A stretch of 64,000 bases of DNA from Entoloma clypeatum (lineage: Eukaryota > Basidiomycota > Agaricomycetes > Agaricales > Entolomataceae): contig OY751490.1 of the NCBI GenBank assembly GCA_963565915.1, forward strand, positions 2,480,001 to 2,544,000. The letters are read 5' to 3'. Shown piece by piece: positions 25,996 to 38,737 of the stretch (its first letter is position 1; the number at the start of each line of letters is the position of its first letter). A program made the position numbers and the translations under genes. Below the pieces are notes generated by a model. The model was not told the DNA's origin and did not search any database. It worked only from the letters and a program-made list of their open reading frames with translations.

Positions 25996-28151
25996 ATGGA
26001 CTCGTCTGGCAGGGATTACGACAACGAAGTGGTGGCGGATAGCGAAGGAGAGGACAACGACATCTTGGAGCACTCTGGTAAGTTTAAATCATGATTTAAA
26101 TCGCCTCATTGACGCGATATCGTCACTATACAGCGTTTCGACAAGACCTAGGGGATAGGCTCATGGCAGACCCTTGCCAGCCAACTTCCAATCATGTAGC
26201 CCACGAAACCATGCGCTCCCCGGCGAAAGCTGCTGCATCTATTGCCAATATGGACATTGATTGCATCTCCTCGAATATTGCGGACCGCGCGAAGTTGCGA
26301 TCGCGGACCACAAAACCCCTTGGCTCTTCCAGCCATATCATTGAATTGAGCTCTGACGATGATGACCTCAATCTGCTTCCTCAGTCAAAGACACGTGAAC
26401 ACAGGAATACAGCTCTCAAACCCAAAGAGAGCCGTCAGACAAGATCTCGTTCGCAAGAACCCTCTGCCCCCAATTCGAAACCCAGACCACGTCCCCGACC
26501 CATCCTCAAATCCATCAAGTCCCGTAGAACCACGCATCCCACATCACCAGTTGCAGCTTCCACGTCCCAAGTAACTACGCCCTTACCTTCGTCCTCTCTC
26601 CCTGATGACGAACTACCAATTCCATTCCGACTGTTACCCTCTCAGCTCCCCCCCTCAGATCCACCATCGTCCACCATCAATCCATATGACCACCCTCCAA
26701 TAGAAACTTTACCCAACGTCAATACAGAACTCGATCTCCCTTCGTCGTCCCCAAGTTCATTGTTTAGCGTGTGCAGTCCAAGGAAGAAGAAACGCATGCG
26801 TCAGACGTCCCCAATCGATGAACTTGATCTTGACGACAATGCAGTCGCTGACACAGGGAGGATGCCACCTCCCGACCTCCCCCAGACATTCTTCGCGGGC
26901 TCGTCGCTTCCAACGGACCTTACCAACGCAGGCAAGAAGGGCTCCGACAAAGAAGCACATAGAAAACAACATGCTAAAAACAGGAAGCCGAGGAAGAAGG
27001 TTGGTGCGGAGCCAGGGGTCGGCGAATATGCACCTCCAGCACCAACAAAGTCCAAAACGAAATCCAAATCCAAAAAAGTTGCCAAGGATAAAGTCGAAGT
27101 CGTGATAGACCGCACCTCAAAGGCAAGAGACAAGGGAAAAGGTAAAGAGGTGTTTAGAAGTCGAGAATTTATCGAGGAAGACGACGATGGAGTGATAGAG
27201 ACACGGCTGAACACAATCACTGTACGAGAAAGAGCGGGATCAATGACCTCGCTCAGTTCTGTGCCAGATTCCGATTCCCAGGATAATATCCCTCAGGCTG
27301 GCCCTGGCAAGAAACGCAAATCCATCGATGAGCATCACCCTCCAACCAAAACAGGGGCATTGGGGGTGCCGCAACCAAAGAAACGAGCCAAGACCAACGG
27401 GAAACTCAGACAGGTCATTTTTTCAGATGGGGAGGATGGGGAGGATTCAGGGAACGTGATTAAAACGGGTCTGCACAAGCAGCCGGCTATCGAAAGTACC
27501 GCAAAGGGCAAACGAAAGCAAGGCAAAGTGGCTCAAGAAAAGGAGGATCAAGAAGTGACACATCAAAGTACTCAGGACCAGGCGGTAGAGCATCCAATCT
27601 CCAAGGTGCGTGAAATGACGGCGTGTTGATACGTTCTTATTCATCATCAGGAGAACATCCAACCCATCGATTTGGGAACACCCGTCCCTCCGAAGCCCAG
27701 CATTAAACCTGCCGAATCACCATTCCCAAGTCTTGCTTCTCGTTATACGATTACTCCAAAGACGAAAGCTACCCCCATGTCTGACCTCATCAGACGGGTG
27801 AACTCGATTCCTGGCTCCCCTTTCCACTCTCCAGCTCCGCGAAGTTCAACTTCCATTGTTGGGAGGTTACAAGCTGGAGGAACTGCATACTCACCATACC
27901 TCAAGTCATCACGTAGCGCCCTCTCTCGCATTGCACCTCTACATCCTAATAGGCGGACTCCCCCACCTCCATTACCGCCACCTCCGCCAAGAAAGAAGAC
28001 AAAAAAGGAAATTGAGAGAGAAGAAAAATGGGAGGAAGAGTTGGTTGAAAGTGTGGGAGGAATCACAGAGTGGGCATGCATGACTGATGTCGAGAGAGCA
28101 GAACTGCGGCGAGCTAAGCGGGAGAAGGAAATGGTTGGGTGGGATGACTGA
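25996..28151 (+). CDS. Large disordered basic nuclear protein of unknown function
   Basis: Three exons (25996-26077, 26134-27605, 27651-28151) encode 684 residues. I do not recognise the family. The N-terminus is acidic. The body is low-complexity, rich in Ser, Pro and Lys, with several lysine/arginine clusters such as SPRKKKRMR, KKRAKT and GPGKKRKS that could be nuclear localisation signals, and short acidic patches such as ELSSDDDDL, which resembles a SUMO-interacting motif. Near the C-terminus a polyproline run precedes a charged, probably folded or helical segment, TKKEIEREEKWEEELVE followed by GITEWACMTDVERAEL and RRAKREKEM. That tail is the best search handle. A nuclear or chromatin role is inference from composition only. 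Confidence 0.72.
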
Positions 28152-28430
28152 TTCTCCCTTTCAGGCGTCCTGTATGTTCTCTTCATCAAGATTGTTTCTG
28201 AAAGACCTGAACGTACGATGTATTACTGACGACGAATATGTCGCCGCCATTGATCATTGTCCTAACTTTTTCTCTGGCGATTTGGCGAATGTGGTGCACT
28301 CAACTGTGGCTGTGCGTATGTGTTGAAGTTGAACCGAAGTTGTCCAGACAAACATACACATACAGACACGACAGGTCGTCATGCTTAACGTTGACCACAA
28401 CATCATTGCAATCGCTTCAAACCACCGCCA

Positions 28431-30163
28431 ATGAGCCATCAACCTCAACTTTTGCGAGCACTGGAGAGTTTCCGGGATCAAGCCAAGGATGCTTTGTATG
28501 CTATTACGTCCTGCATCTGTCACCAGTCCGCTAAGGTCAAAATAAATGGCCGCACGTGTATATGCCGTCCGCGTTCGACACCTCGTAACTTGTTCTGACA
28601 AATCTTTCCAGTCGAAATAATAAAAGTCCTTGGAGAAGGGGGATTCTCCTTTGTTTATCTTGCTCAGGATGAGCATAGCGGGGTTAGTGACACGTAAGGA
28701 TTCGCGTGCCAAGGAAGGCAAGGCTTACTGGATTCTCGTAGCGACAGTTTGCTCTGAAAAAAATTCGTTGTCCAAATGGCTCAGAAGACGTTAAGGTCGC
28801 GATGCGAGAGGTGGAGGCCTATAGGCGATTCAAGTGAGGTATGCAACTACGTTGAGAACTTTACCTACTAACAACCTGATCATCTAGACACCCCAACATC
28901 ATTCGGATTCTGGTAATCTCACCGTCATCTCCTTTCCTTATTTTGCCAACTTCAGGCGTTGTATTTTAGGACTCTGCCGTGATTCAAGACCCGGAAGGTG
29001 ATGGCAAGATTGTGTACCTCTTTTTACCACTTTATAAGGTACTGATACAACAAACGTTATCTCTTGCCCTCTGACGAGACAACGTAGCGAGGAAATTTGC
29101 AAGATGCCATCAACTCCAATGTTGTAAACCGGAAACAATTTTCTGAACAAGAGATGCTTCGCTTGTTCAAAGGAACATGTGAAGCTGTCCGAGCCATGCA
29201 TGACTTCAGGGGACGCATAACTCCTGCCAGGCAACCGCAGTCAAATGGACCCTCACGGCAACAACGGGATGAAGCTGCTGGTCGGCACTCGGATGATGAT
29301 GAACGGTTTCCTCAACCGGAAGGCGACGGAGAGGACGGCTATTCTTATGGCTCAGTTAATATGCCACTCGTGACAAGAGTTCGGCCAGAGGATGAGGGTG
29401 AAGTCGTTTTTGACGGGGATGAAGAGCTACGGCAGGGGGCAGGGGCACGAACCGCAGGGATGGGGGAACTCGAACCTTATGCACATCGGGACCTAAAGCC
29501 TGGGTATGTCAGACGGTCATTCCTCTTTCAATGGGTTGATCGAAGTTGTCTTGTACCAGCAATGTCATGATCGCGGATGATGGCACGACACCAATACTTA
29601 TGGATTTCGGCAGTACCACAAAAGCGAGAATCCCTATTGAAAATCGTTCGCAGGCTTTGCTTCAGCAGGTGGCGCTCTTGCCGAATTTTCTACTTCGACT
29701 TCTCACCAACCTGAATAGGACATTGCGGCTGAGCAAAGCACTATGGCGTATCGTGCTCCCGAACTCTTTGACGTCAAGACTGGGCAAACCCTTGACGAAA
29801 AAGTCGATATCTGGGTGAGCCATTAGAGTACCTTCCATGCCAACCTTTCCTCATTTTTCTTGCAACGCAGTCCTTAGGTTGCACATTGTTTGCTCTTGCG
29901 TATTCTCATTCTCCCTTCGAAAACACACAAACCACGGAACAGGGTGGTTCGATAGCAATGGCAGTCCTGAATGCCCAATATAAACATCCCAATTCTGCCT
30001 ATTCGCAAGGCATGAAGGATCTCATTGACAGCATGCTCAAGGTTAACCCTGCAGAAAGGCCCAATATTCATCAGGTAACTTTGAATAATCTACTTCGCAA
30101 TTCAATATTGAAGGAGTTTAGATCATTCAAATGACGGATCGCGTATTGCAGACTCTTGCATAA
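28431..30163 (+). CDS. ENV7: STK16/Env7-type serine/threonine kinase (NAK family)
   Basis: Membrane-anchored kinase of the Numb-associated group; yeast Env7 acts at the vacuole in membrane fusion. Ten exons (28431-28557, 28612-28682, 28742-28833, 28888-28912, 28970-29038, 29088-29503, 29560-29668, 29719-29814, 29871-30074, 30122-30163) encode 416 residues. Motifs are LGEGGFSFVYLA (Gly loop), FALKKI (catalytic Lys), HRDLKPGNVMI (catalytic loop), DFGST, YRAPELFDV and VDIWSLGCTLFALAY. Cys28 and Cys30 lie just before VKINGRTF, where STK16/Env7 proteins are palmitoylated. An acidic, Gly-rich insert of about 90 residues separates AVRAMHDF from YAHRDLKPG inside the catalytic domain. Confidence 0.9.
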
Positions 30164-30284
30164 AGGAAGCGACTGTGACGTATGTATCTTCCATATCGTG
30201 TAGAGCTAGACGTTGTGGTGTATTTGATTCCTCATGCAGGATCGTGGGGTTTGATATTCTGGAGATGTGTTCGCAGATTTCATG

Positions 30285-31211
30285 TCACAGCTTTAATACG
30301 TTTGGATGCCTGGCATCGTTTTGTTTACCCTTTCCTGGTGGTGTTCCATGAACGATCGGTGCTCTAACCAGCTTTGCCTGTCTAGATGTCGAGCGAATGG
30401 TGCCTGTGGTATCAGTTTGGGCTATTTCATCCTCAGCCACCTGATGCAATAACTTCGGTTTTTTAGGAGATGGTGATGTTGAAGGTTTGTCTTCTGTAAC
30501 ATCCGCTTTGAAGGAGGCTGCTCGCTTTGCCTTCGTCTTCGCCTTGTGCTCGTCGCGCCTGGCTTTGCGCTTTGCGGCATACGCTTTCTGGATACATAGA
30601 TTCCTCAGGCATGCGTTTAGACATACGAGGAAGATAACGGACACGTTTCTCAGCCCGTTTAGAGTTTCCAGGCGACATCAGGGCCGCTTTGAGGTTTTTA
30701 TCGGTCAAGTGATTGAACACGTCCCATGAGTTAGGCAGATTGGCTTTGCGGGCCTGCGCTTTGAACTGCGCCATACGGCGTTCATGGGCCTTGGGAGAAA
30801 AAAAATAAGTCTGACCTTGTGAGTGCGGAAAGAAAATATACATGCATTGGATTTTATGTGCAAATCGACCATCATGAAACTTTTCAAGAGCTTCCCCGGG
30901 CAGACTACACACGCTTTCACAACGGGCTGTATTGAGACGATGTAGAGTGGATCACGAAGTGCTTCTTGGACAGTGATTGGAGGTTGTTCATCGGCCACGC
31001 CCAATTCTTCTACTCCTCCAAAGTCAGCATCCAACCCGCCAGCATCGTCTCCGTCATCGACATCCTCTGTAGATTGGTGGTCGTCCGAGTCCGAATTGGA
31101 TTCCTCTGAATCCGTGTCGTGCATCCCAAGAACTTGTTTCATTTCATCGTCCAACCCGAGTTCTTCCTCTTCTTGTTTCTTCCTGCGTCGTTTCTCAACT
31201 CGTTTGAACAT
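30285..31211 (-). CDS. C2H2-type zinc-finger, lysine-rich nuclear protein of unknown function
   Basis: Three exons (31211-30846, 30789-30643, 30587-30285) give 271 residues. A basic start (KRVEKRRRKKQ) and a long acidic Ser/Asp tract precede ACVVCPGKLLK. This is followed by DLHIKSNAHERRMAQFKAQ, a CxxC...HxxxxxH zinc-finger pattern like that of RNA-binding or ribosome-biogenesis factors. The C-terminus is Lys/Arg-rich. The first intron is a problem: keeping the finger histidines together requires a donor GCATGT at 30845, that is a GC-AG intron with a poor -1 base. The alternative GT donor at the methionine pair upstream would delete the first histidine. The second intron is normal. It is head to head with the DSS1-like gene (95 bp). 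A nucleolar role is a guess from composition. Confidence 0.65.
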
Positions 31212-31306
31212 TGATGGTGAGGAAGAACTTGTTACATCGCGGTTGTAGCGGGCCGGCGGGTCCGATGTACAAATTTAACTTCATTGAATTCAAGACTTAG
31301 CTTGGT

Positions 31307-34260
31307 ATGCATAGACGAGCAACGGTGGCCTCCACATTGTCCTGTCGTTCGCTCTCTCGACAGCCACAATCAGCGACAGCTGCCCTTACTCGGTTTTCAT
31401 CGACTTCACCACCCTCTCCTCGCCAGTCCAAGCCGAAGAAAGCGCCTTATTACGGCGGCTTGTCCAAGACAGAATTCCTTAGAATCAAACGTCATGCTCT
31501 AAATCTCATTGACCGTGCAGCGCCAGCACCAGCCAAAAGTGAATGGAGTCATACACCCTCCCACCGCGGCGAAGAAAAGAGGTTATTGGCTTCATTACAA
31601 AATGCAGCGGCTTCTCGTGCACCGTCAAAGGAGAAGGAAATATATGAGGATGAAAGTTTTGCTGAGGCAGAGGATGAAGAGGCTGCAGGGTTGGGTTCCC
31701 TGCCTTTGGGAACATTTGTTGAGACAAGAAGGCAAGTGGTCTGTTTCTGCTGCAGACCTGATCAGAACTGAATCGTCGTAGAAATCTCATATGCACCCAT
31801 GGAATCGTTCTTGGCGAGACTGTGGTGAATAGGCGACGGAGAATTGGCATCCTTACGAGCAATGGGGAAATCTGGTGGCCTGTCCGTCAGGATATTCAAT
31901 TCACTATCCCTGCGGTTGCGCCTCTGGACTTGGTCAGGAGATGCGGCAATTTAGAAGACAACGTGCCCTCGAACAAGATTGAAATACAAGCGCGAATCGA
32001 AGTCCTAAAACGTCTTCGAGAGGTTGAGAGAACCATGGACCGTGCATACCATGCAGCACTTCAAAAAAGCGCGAAAACCTATGACGCTGTCAAATCCCCA
32101 GACCCTACGCGATGGTCACAAGTATCCGTCAGGGATGTCGCTCGTATCAACTACCACAATCCTGACATTTACGCCGTCTTTGCTACCCACAAGTATATGA
32201 TGAATGATCCGACCCATTTTGTCGCCAATCACTCATATGAAACGACGCAAACGTTCAACGTTCGCCCTCAAGCCCACATTAACGAGATTCAGACCGTCCA
32301 AAACTGGCTCAGAATCCGCGATGGGCCTATCCAATCTTTTGCTCAGAAAGCGCGAAAGGTCATGGAGTACAACCAGGCGATGCATGTCAAGTCACGAGGG
32401 GAAAATCCTATCCAGGCTTCGGCTGCGCATACCTGGTCGTCAGAAGATAGAACCATATTGGGCTTTCTTCAACGCTCGCTGCGTCAGACGCGTTCGTCCC
32501 AATCTGATTCCTATTCTTTGGGCCGAAGCACTATCCTCAAGGCAATCAATCCCAAAGGTCCCATAATTGATCACGAAATAGTTCACAAAGCCCTCGTGGA
32601 TCTCGGTGTGTTCGCACCCTGGCAGGACCTTGCCTCACTATCACCGGAACTCGACCTTGATCATGAACCGGAAGGTTTGTCTTCTCGAGTTAAAGCTCAA
32701 GACACCTTGGTGTTAAAAGCCTTGTCGTCCACTCCCAAGAATCTTCCATTGGGATCCGAAGACTTTTACCCTTCTGATCCTTTGCAAGCTGTACGTCATG
32801 ACTTTGGCGATCTGCAAGTTTTCGTCATAGACGAAGCCAGCGCCGAAGAACTTGATGACGGTATATCAATTGAAAGGATCCCCTCTGAACCGGACAATCT
32901 CTGGGCCCATATTCATATTGCTGATCCTGCCTCAATCATTCCACCAACACACGTCCTCGCTCGAGAGGCAGAAAAGCGAAACGCGTCGTCGTACTTTATA
33001 CAACGTTCTTGGCCCCTCTTTCCACGGCGTTTAATGCATGATTCTGAACATGGCCTGTCTTTGGGTTCAAGACCCGGCCATCCCAAGAAAGTTCTTACAT
33101 TCAGCGGGAAAGTCAATGGTACCGGAGAAATCCTCGATATCAAAGTTCGAGCAGGTGTTATACGAAATACCCATATCATTACCTATGACGATGTGAACAC
33201 CGCGCTTGATATCGCTGAACGCCCTGTCTGCTACCCTTATGGCAAACAGGATGTAAGATCGCCGCCCTCGCCACGACCTCTGACGGAAGGGCAAGTTAAA
33301 GATCTGCGTGATCTTTACGGAATATCACAACGCATGGTTGGAAAGCGTCAACGAGAAGGCGTTTTCATACCGGGACTACCGGTCGTTGATATCTGGAATG
33401 TCGTAGGGCCTCCTTCCGGTCTCAGGAGTCCCACTTTCGAGCCTTCAACATTTCGAGGATTCCCGACTCTCGAATACCGCGTGATGGATTCTGCGTACTC
33501 AGATTCTGGAGCGCATTCCATAGTGGCAGAGTTGATGAAGATCGCGTCTCGCGTGGCTTCGAGGTTTTGTCTGAAACACAACGTTCCAGCTTTGCGCCGG
33601 GTATCTGATGCAAGTCTAGCCGACATTTCTGCTGATGTAGAAACTGTGCTGAACTTGCGAAGCCACAACAATTACGTGAGGTACGACCAGGTTGCTCCGT
33701 ATCTTCGAGTAGCACCCGCGGCGTATTATGCCCTAGAACCTTTAGGCCATTTCAGTCTAGGAGTACCCGCTGGTGAGGGTTACATCAGGTCTACGTCACC
33801 TCTCCGACGATACCTTGACCTGGTACACCATTGGCAAATACACCATGCATTGCTTGGTGCTTCTGCTCCTTCCAAAACGCCACCTTTTGATTCTGCGCGC
33901 CTCGGGGAGCTCGCAATATCCCTCGGTGCGCACGAGAGACTTGACAAAATCACCCAAAAGAATCACAAGATATTCTGGCAAGTCATGGTCCTTAAAAAGT
34001 GGGCTGAAGGGACAGCAAGAGGGGTTGAACGCGAACACGATCCCTTGCAGATGCTAGTGGCTACGACGTTAAATAAACCAACTATGCATTCACTGACTAG
34101 AAAATTGCACGCTGAGGTGCACATCCGCTCGCTGGGGATGAAAGCGACGCTGGAAAATCTGGACGATGCAGATTTGCCGATAGGCACTGAGCTGCCGGTG
34201 AAAGTTGTTGGAGCGCATTTAGGTGTTCGACCAGTGCTTGAAGTGGTGCCAAAAAAATAA
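31307..34260 (+). CDS. DSS1: Mitochondrial RNase II-family 3'-5' exoribonuclease (DSS1/Cyt-4-like)
   Basis: Predicted exonuclease partner of the helicase Suv3 in mitochondrial RNA turnover. Two exons (31307-31731, 31782-34260) encode 967 residues. The intron has a GC donor, AG|GCAAGT, and splits an arginine codon. The N-terminus (MHRRATVASTLSCRSLSRQ) is rich in Arg, Ser and Ala without acidic residues, as expected of a mitochondrial presequence. The RNB domain starts near DFGDLQVFVIDEASAEELDD, where the clustered acidic residues of the Mg-binding site lie, and continues through HIHIADPASIIP, RNASSYFIQRSWPLFPR and YIRSTSPLRRYLDLV, all typical of this family. The N-terminal half is poorly conserved, as in yeast Dss1 and Neurospora Cyt-4. 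Confidence 0.9.
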
Positions 34261-34347
34261 ATGATACATGCATACCATGTAATTTAAAGAATCTAATCAA
34301 GTACAGTATGGTTCGATTCTGTGATTATTTTTTTTCTCACCTAATAT

Positions 34348-34354
34348 TATAAAA
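34348..34354 (+). promoter_or_regulatory. TATA box of ERG11
   Basis: TATAAAA lies 35 bp before the ERG11 start codon, in the 128-bp gap after the DSS1-like stop. The spacing is short for a fungal promoter, so the transcription start may be close to the ATG. Confidence 0.4.
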
Positions 34355-34388
34355 GGATGTTGGTAGTGAAGCAACTCAACCCTCCTCC

Positions 34389-36373
34389 ATGTCCCAAATG
34401 AACGGGACCCTACCGTTCCACGACGTCTGGGCCACATACGTTGCCGATGCCCAGTCATACCTGTTTCAGTCCAATTCACGTCTGGCCCTCGTCCTGTTCG
34501 TCTACACCCCCATTGCAGCCGTCCTCTTGAACGTTCTTTCTCAAGTCGTTCGTGGCCTTGATTTCCATTGATGCTTGCTTGCTTCTGACTTGCGCGTCAG
34601 GCCTTGCCTCGTAGCGCATCCGAGCCCCCCGTTATATTCCACTGGTTGCCCATCATCGGTTCTGCAATCTCATATGGAAACGACCCCCTTAACTTCTTTT
34701 TCAACGCTCGGGAAAAGGTCATTATCATCTAAACACTTCTCCTGCATCGCTCTAATATATCCCCGTCCAGCATGGCGATGTTTTTACTTTCGTCTTGTTG
34801 GGACGTCGCGTCACCGTTGCATTGGGCCCGAAGGGTAATAACTTTGTTTTGGGTGGCAAGTCAACCGTGTTGAATGCCGAGGACGCGTATACGGTAACTG
34901 TCAATCGGCTCCTCTATATTTGAATGACGCTAAGTCTGCTGGCCGCAGCACCTGACAACACCCGTCTTCGGCAAAGACGTTGTATACGATGTTCCTAACG
35001 AGGTTTTTATGGAGCAAAAACGGTTCGTCAAAGTCGGTCTCTCCACAGACAATTTCCGCGCATATGTCGGTATGATAGAGGAAGAGGTCGATGGTTACTT
35101 GAAACACGATCCTGCTTTCTCTGTCTTCCAAGCAGGCACTGACGAATGGGGATCTTTCGATGCTGCAAGAGTTCTCCAAGAAATGACAATTCTTACAGCC
35201 TCACGAACCCTGCAAGGAAAGGAAGTTCGAGAAAACCTCGACAAGTCCTTCTCCGACCTTTATAACGATCTCGACGGCGGATTTACCCCACTCAATTTCA
35301 TGTTCCCCAATCTTCCTCTGCCTAGCTATCGTCGACGCGATGTTGCACATACCAAGATGAGCGCGTTTTATGTTGATATCATCAAGAAACGTAGGGAAAG
35401 TGGTAATGTACGATCCACCTTTTGTCTTTTCGGAGAAAATCGTTGATTTCGTTGCTTCTTATTTGTATGCAGCATGACGAGCCGGACATGATTGAAGCCC
35501 TTATGCAACAGAAGTATAAGAATGGTGAACCTCTTAAAGACCACGAAATTGCTCATATTATGATTGCTCTCCTGATGGCTGGCCAGCACACCAGCTCGGC
35601 CTCTGGTTCCTGGACCCTATTACATCTTGCCGCCAACCCGGAGGTTCAAGAAGCCCTGTACCGAGAGCAATTGAACCACTTCAGCACACCGGATGGAAAG
35701 CTGCGCTCGATGACCCATGAAGAGCTTCGTACTCTTCCTCTCATGGACGCTGTTATCCGCGAAACCCTTCGACTCCACCCTCCTATCCATAGCATCATGC
35801 GCAAGGTCAGGGACGACGTGGCCGTTCCCCCATCGCTTTCTGCCCCCTCCAAAGACAAGACTTATGTCGTTCCCAAGGGGCATTACGTGCTTGCCTCTCC
35901 TGCCGTCAGCCAGACAGATCCTGTGGTGTGGAAAGATTCATTTAAATGGGACCCTTACCGCTGGAACGATCCCGAGGGTGTTGCTGCTCAAGCTTTCAAA
36001 ACTTATGCGGATGAACATGGCGAGAAAGTTGACTATGGGTTTGGAGCCGTTAGTAAAGGCACTGATAGTCCTTACCAGCCATTTGGTGCAGGTAAGCACA
36101 GGTGCATTGGTGAACAGGTGTGTTTTACAAATTTTTCCCTATTGTCTCACCTGATTTTTCCTCTCGTAGTTTGCCTACCTGCAACTAGGCACTCTCGTTG
36201 CCACAGTTATTCGCCATATGGAGTTGCGAATCGACAGAGTTCCGGACCATAATTATCATGTATGTTCATCATCTATACTTGTCTGTCTCACTCATTGATC
36301 AATATCGCAGACCATGATCACGATGCCCAAAACCCCCAGGAATATCTCCTACCGGCGACGAAAATTTGATTAG
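34389..36373 (+). CDS. ERG11: Lanosterol 14-alpha-demethylase, CYP51
   Basis: ER-bound cytochrome P450 that removes the 14-alpha-methyl group in ergosterol synthesis and is the azole target. Seven exons (34389-34544, 34601-34717, 34771-34893, 34949-35407, 35473-36117, 36170-36259, 36311-36373) encode 550 residues. A single N-terminal membrane helix is followed by VVYDVPNEVFMEQKRFVK (the CYP51 substrate-recognition region with its conserved Tyr), the I-helix AGQHTSSASGSW, the K-helix ExxR in IRETLRLHPP, and the haem loop PFGAGKHRCIG with Cys496. These are diagnostic of CYP51, not of a secondary-metabolism P450. It lies 2.4 kb from the diterpene synthase with PWP1 in between; that is probably chance. 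Confidence 0.95.
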
Positions 36374-36584
36374 AGTCAGCGCGATATCATAACTAGAGCA
36401 ATCTCACATGGATACTTAGATTTTGCAATATATCCTAATTTTGGAAATAAATGAATTCTCCGACTGTTATAACTCAACTCGCCACTCCGTAAATGCGCAA
36501 GGGTAGATAGACCCGGGCGGCGAGTGCCATAAGTACTGAGGCTCGGGATACGGCCAATCCAATTGATTCATCGTCACGACTCAT

Positions 36585-38555
36585 CTACTGATCATCATCA
36601 TCTCCGTCACCCTCTTCATCATCACTTTCAACGCCGATGACTCCCCCGCTGTTAGCTTCTTTTTCTCGCAACACTTTTCCCGCCTCCCGGAGTTTGGTGC
36701 CAAATGCCTTTTGAACTCCCGCGTTCGAACCAACATCCCAGATCTGAAGTTTTGCCTTTGAGCCAGCGGCTGCTAGAGTGAGAGGATCATCTGGTGAAAA
36801 GGCGACCGAGAATACTTTGCCCTGCCATGGACATAAAGCATCAATCAATCAGGAGTGATTGTATCACTGATGAAAGACATACCACTCCTAAATCCCTCGA
36901 TGATACCATACTGACATTTCTTTTGCCTCCCCCTTCCTCGATATTCCAGACCTTGACTAATTTGTCTGTGCCACCCGTGACAAGACAGCCTTTGATATGG
37001 GGGTTCACATCAAGAGATGACGCAGCGCCGTCGTGAGCAGAGAGGGTAAAGCGTGCTGGCGATGGTTGTTCCAGGTTTGAAGGTAAAGTCCGAACATCAA
37101 AATTTAGAACGATGCCACTTTCCAACGAAACCTGCAAAATGACAGCTCGATGAATCATTCATTAGGTAGGGCAGCACAACACCCACATAGAATCCATGGT
37201 TTTCCCAAGGATCCCACCGAAGTGCTTCGACATCGCTTCCTAGGGTGGAGCCGACACCAGTACCAGGGGATCTTGAGTCGAATGTTCGGACTGTGCGATC
37301 GTAACTCCCTGTGAGTAAAATACTGGGCTCTTTATCATTCCATTGCACAGCCTGCACTTTATCCTTGTGGATATCAAAACTTCGTATTGCCCCGCCACCT
37401 GAGCCGTCTTCTGTTTCTCCGTTGATGGTGGGATCACGACTCAAATCCCACAATTTGACCGTTCGATCCGCACTGGCACTGGCCAACAGATTTCGCTGGA
37501 GCTTGTTCCAACTGAGTCCGAGGACCGCGTCTACATGATAACCTTTTTCCATTTTACGCGGCTTCGTCTTCTTTTTCTTTTTCTTGCCAGTCCCAAGAGG
37601 TTTGGGGACATGAGCTTTTGTCTGATCAGGGCGACCAAGGATAAAATCAGGATACATGGCGTCGACAACTTCGAGTGACCATATTTCAATCTCGGGATCC
37701 AGTGTGCCGACTGCAATGTAATTGCCGAAACCAGGATTTGTTGAACTCTTCAGTGCTTGAGCAGAAGAGGATGAAAACGCCGGCGGGAAGTCTAGCCACT
37801 CAAGGCAGAGAGGGAAATTTGGGAGCATGAGGTCGTGATGTGCATACAGGTTTTCTTGGGACTCGTCATAGACGTAAATTTCGAGTTGGGAAATTTCGTC
37901 CTCGGTTTTGGCGATTACCAAGAGATTGTCTGTCGGAAGAACTTCTAACTCTTCGCGTTCATCTTCCTCCTGTCTGCTGGGTGGGTAAAAGGATTATTAC
38001 GCGACAGAATCATTTCGCGTACCTCCTTAAGTGTGATATAAGGATCCTCTTCGTTGTTACGATAGTATGTCAACCCTTTGATACTGCTGAATGGGCCGGC
38101 ATCTATCACCATGTAAGCCTTGTATCAAGCCGACATAATGATAAAACCACTGACTGTTCGTTTTTGCATCATCGTCATATTCATCAAGATTGTACTTGGA
38201 TAAATCATCGTTTTTCGGCTCAGGTGCCGAGTCGACATCCATGGCATCTTTATCCTCACTAAGTTGCCAGATCAATGATCATTCGAGTCTCGAGATGAAA
38301 AGATGCGCACTCCACCCAGTTCTCCTCATCATCATCGTCTCCTCCGTCGTCATCGGCTTCTCCGCCTTCTGCACCCTTACCCATCGTTTTCGCGGCTTCA
38401 TGCGCTCGCTCCAGCTCAAGTCGGGCATCTTCAAGTTCGATGCGAGCCAGCGCACTCACGCGCTCTAGTTCTTGTTCGTCGAGCACGTATTTTTGAGGAT
38501 GCTGGACTGCGACACCCCGCCGCACCCAGGCAACAGCTGAGATGAGGCTGCTCAT
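36585..38555 (-). CDS. PWP1: WD40 ribosome-biogenesis protein Pwp1
   Basis: Nucleolar WD-repeat protein needed for early 60S ribosomal subunit assembly. Six exons (38555-38311, 38258-38155, 38102-38023, 37969-37187, 37131-36883, 36821-36585) give 565 residues. The N-terminus MSSLISAVAWVRRGVA is the Pwp1 signature. An acidic region and SIKGLTYYRNNEEDPYITL follow, then WD repeats such as LLASASADRTVKLWDL, ILLTGSYDRTVRTFD, CLVTGGTDKLVKVWNI and LAAAGSKAKLQIWDV. A lysine stretch (GTGKKKKKKTKPRK) sits between the first repeats. The C-terminus is acidic. It ends convergently 211 bp from ERG11. Confidence 0.93.
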
Positions 38556-38737
38556 CGTCGACTTGGCAGAGTGATCACTATCTTGCGGCAGAGGAAAGTT
38601 TTACATATTGGACGCACGTGGTCGTGAAAGTTCCGTAACCTCCATACAATCATTATACTCTGCAAGTACAGACTCAAAGTTAAAGTACATAGGTAGATAT
38701 CAATGTCACAGATTTGAAAAGAGAAGAAAACTGCCCT

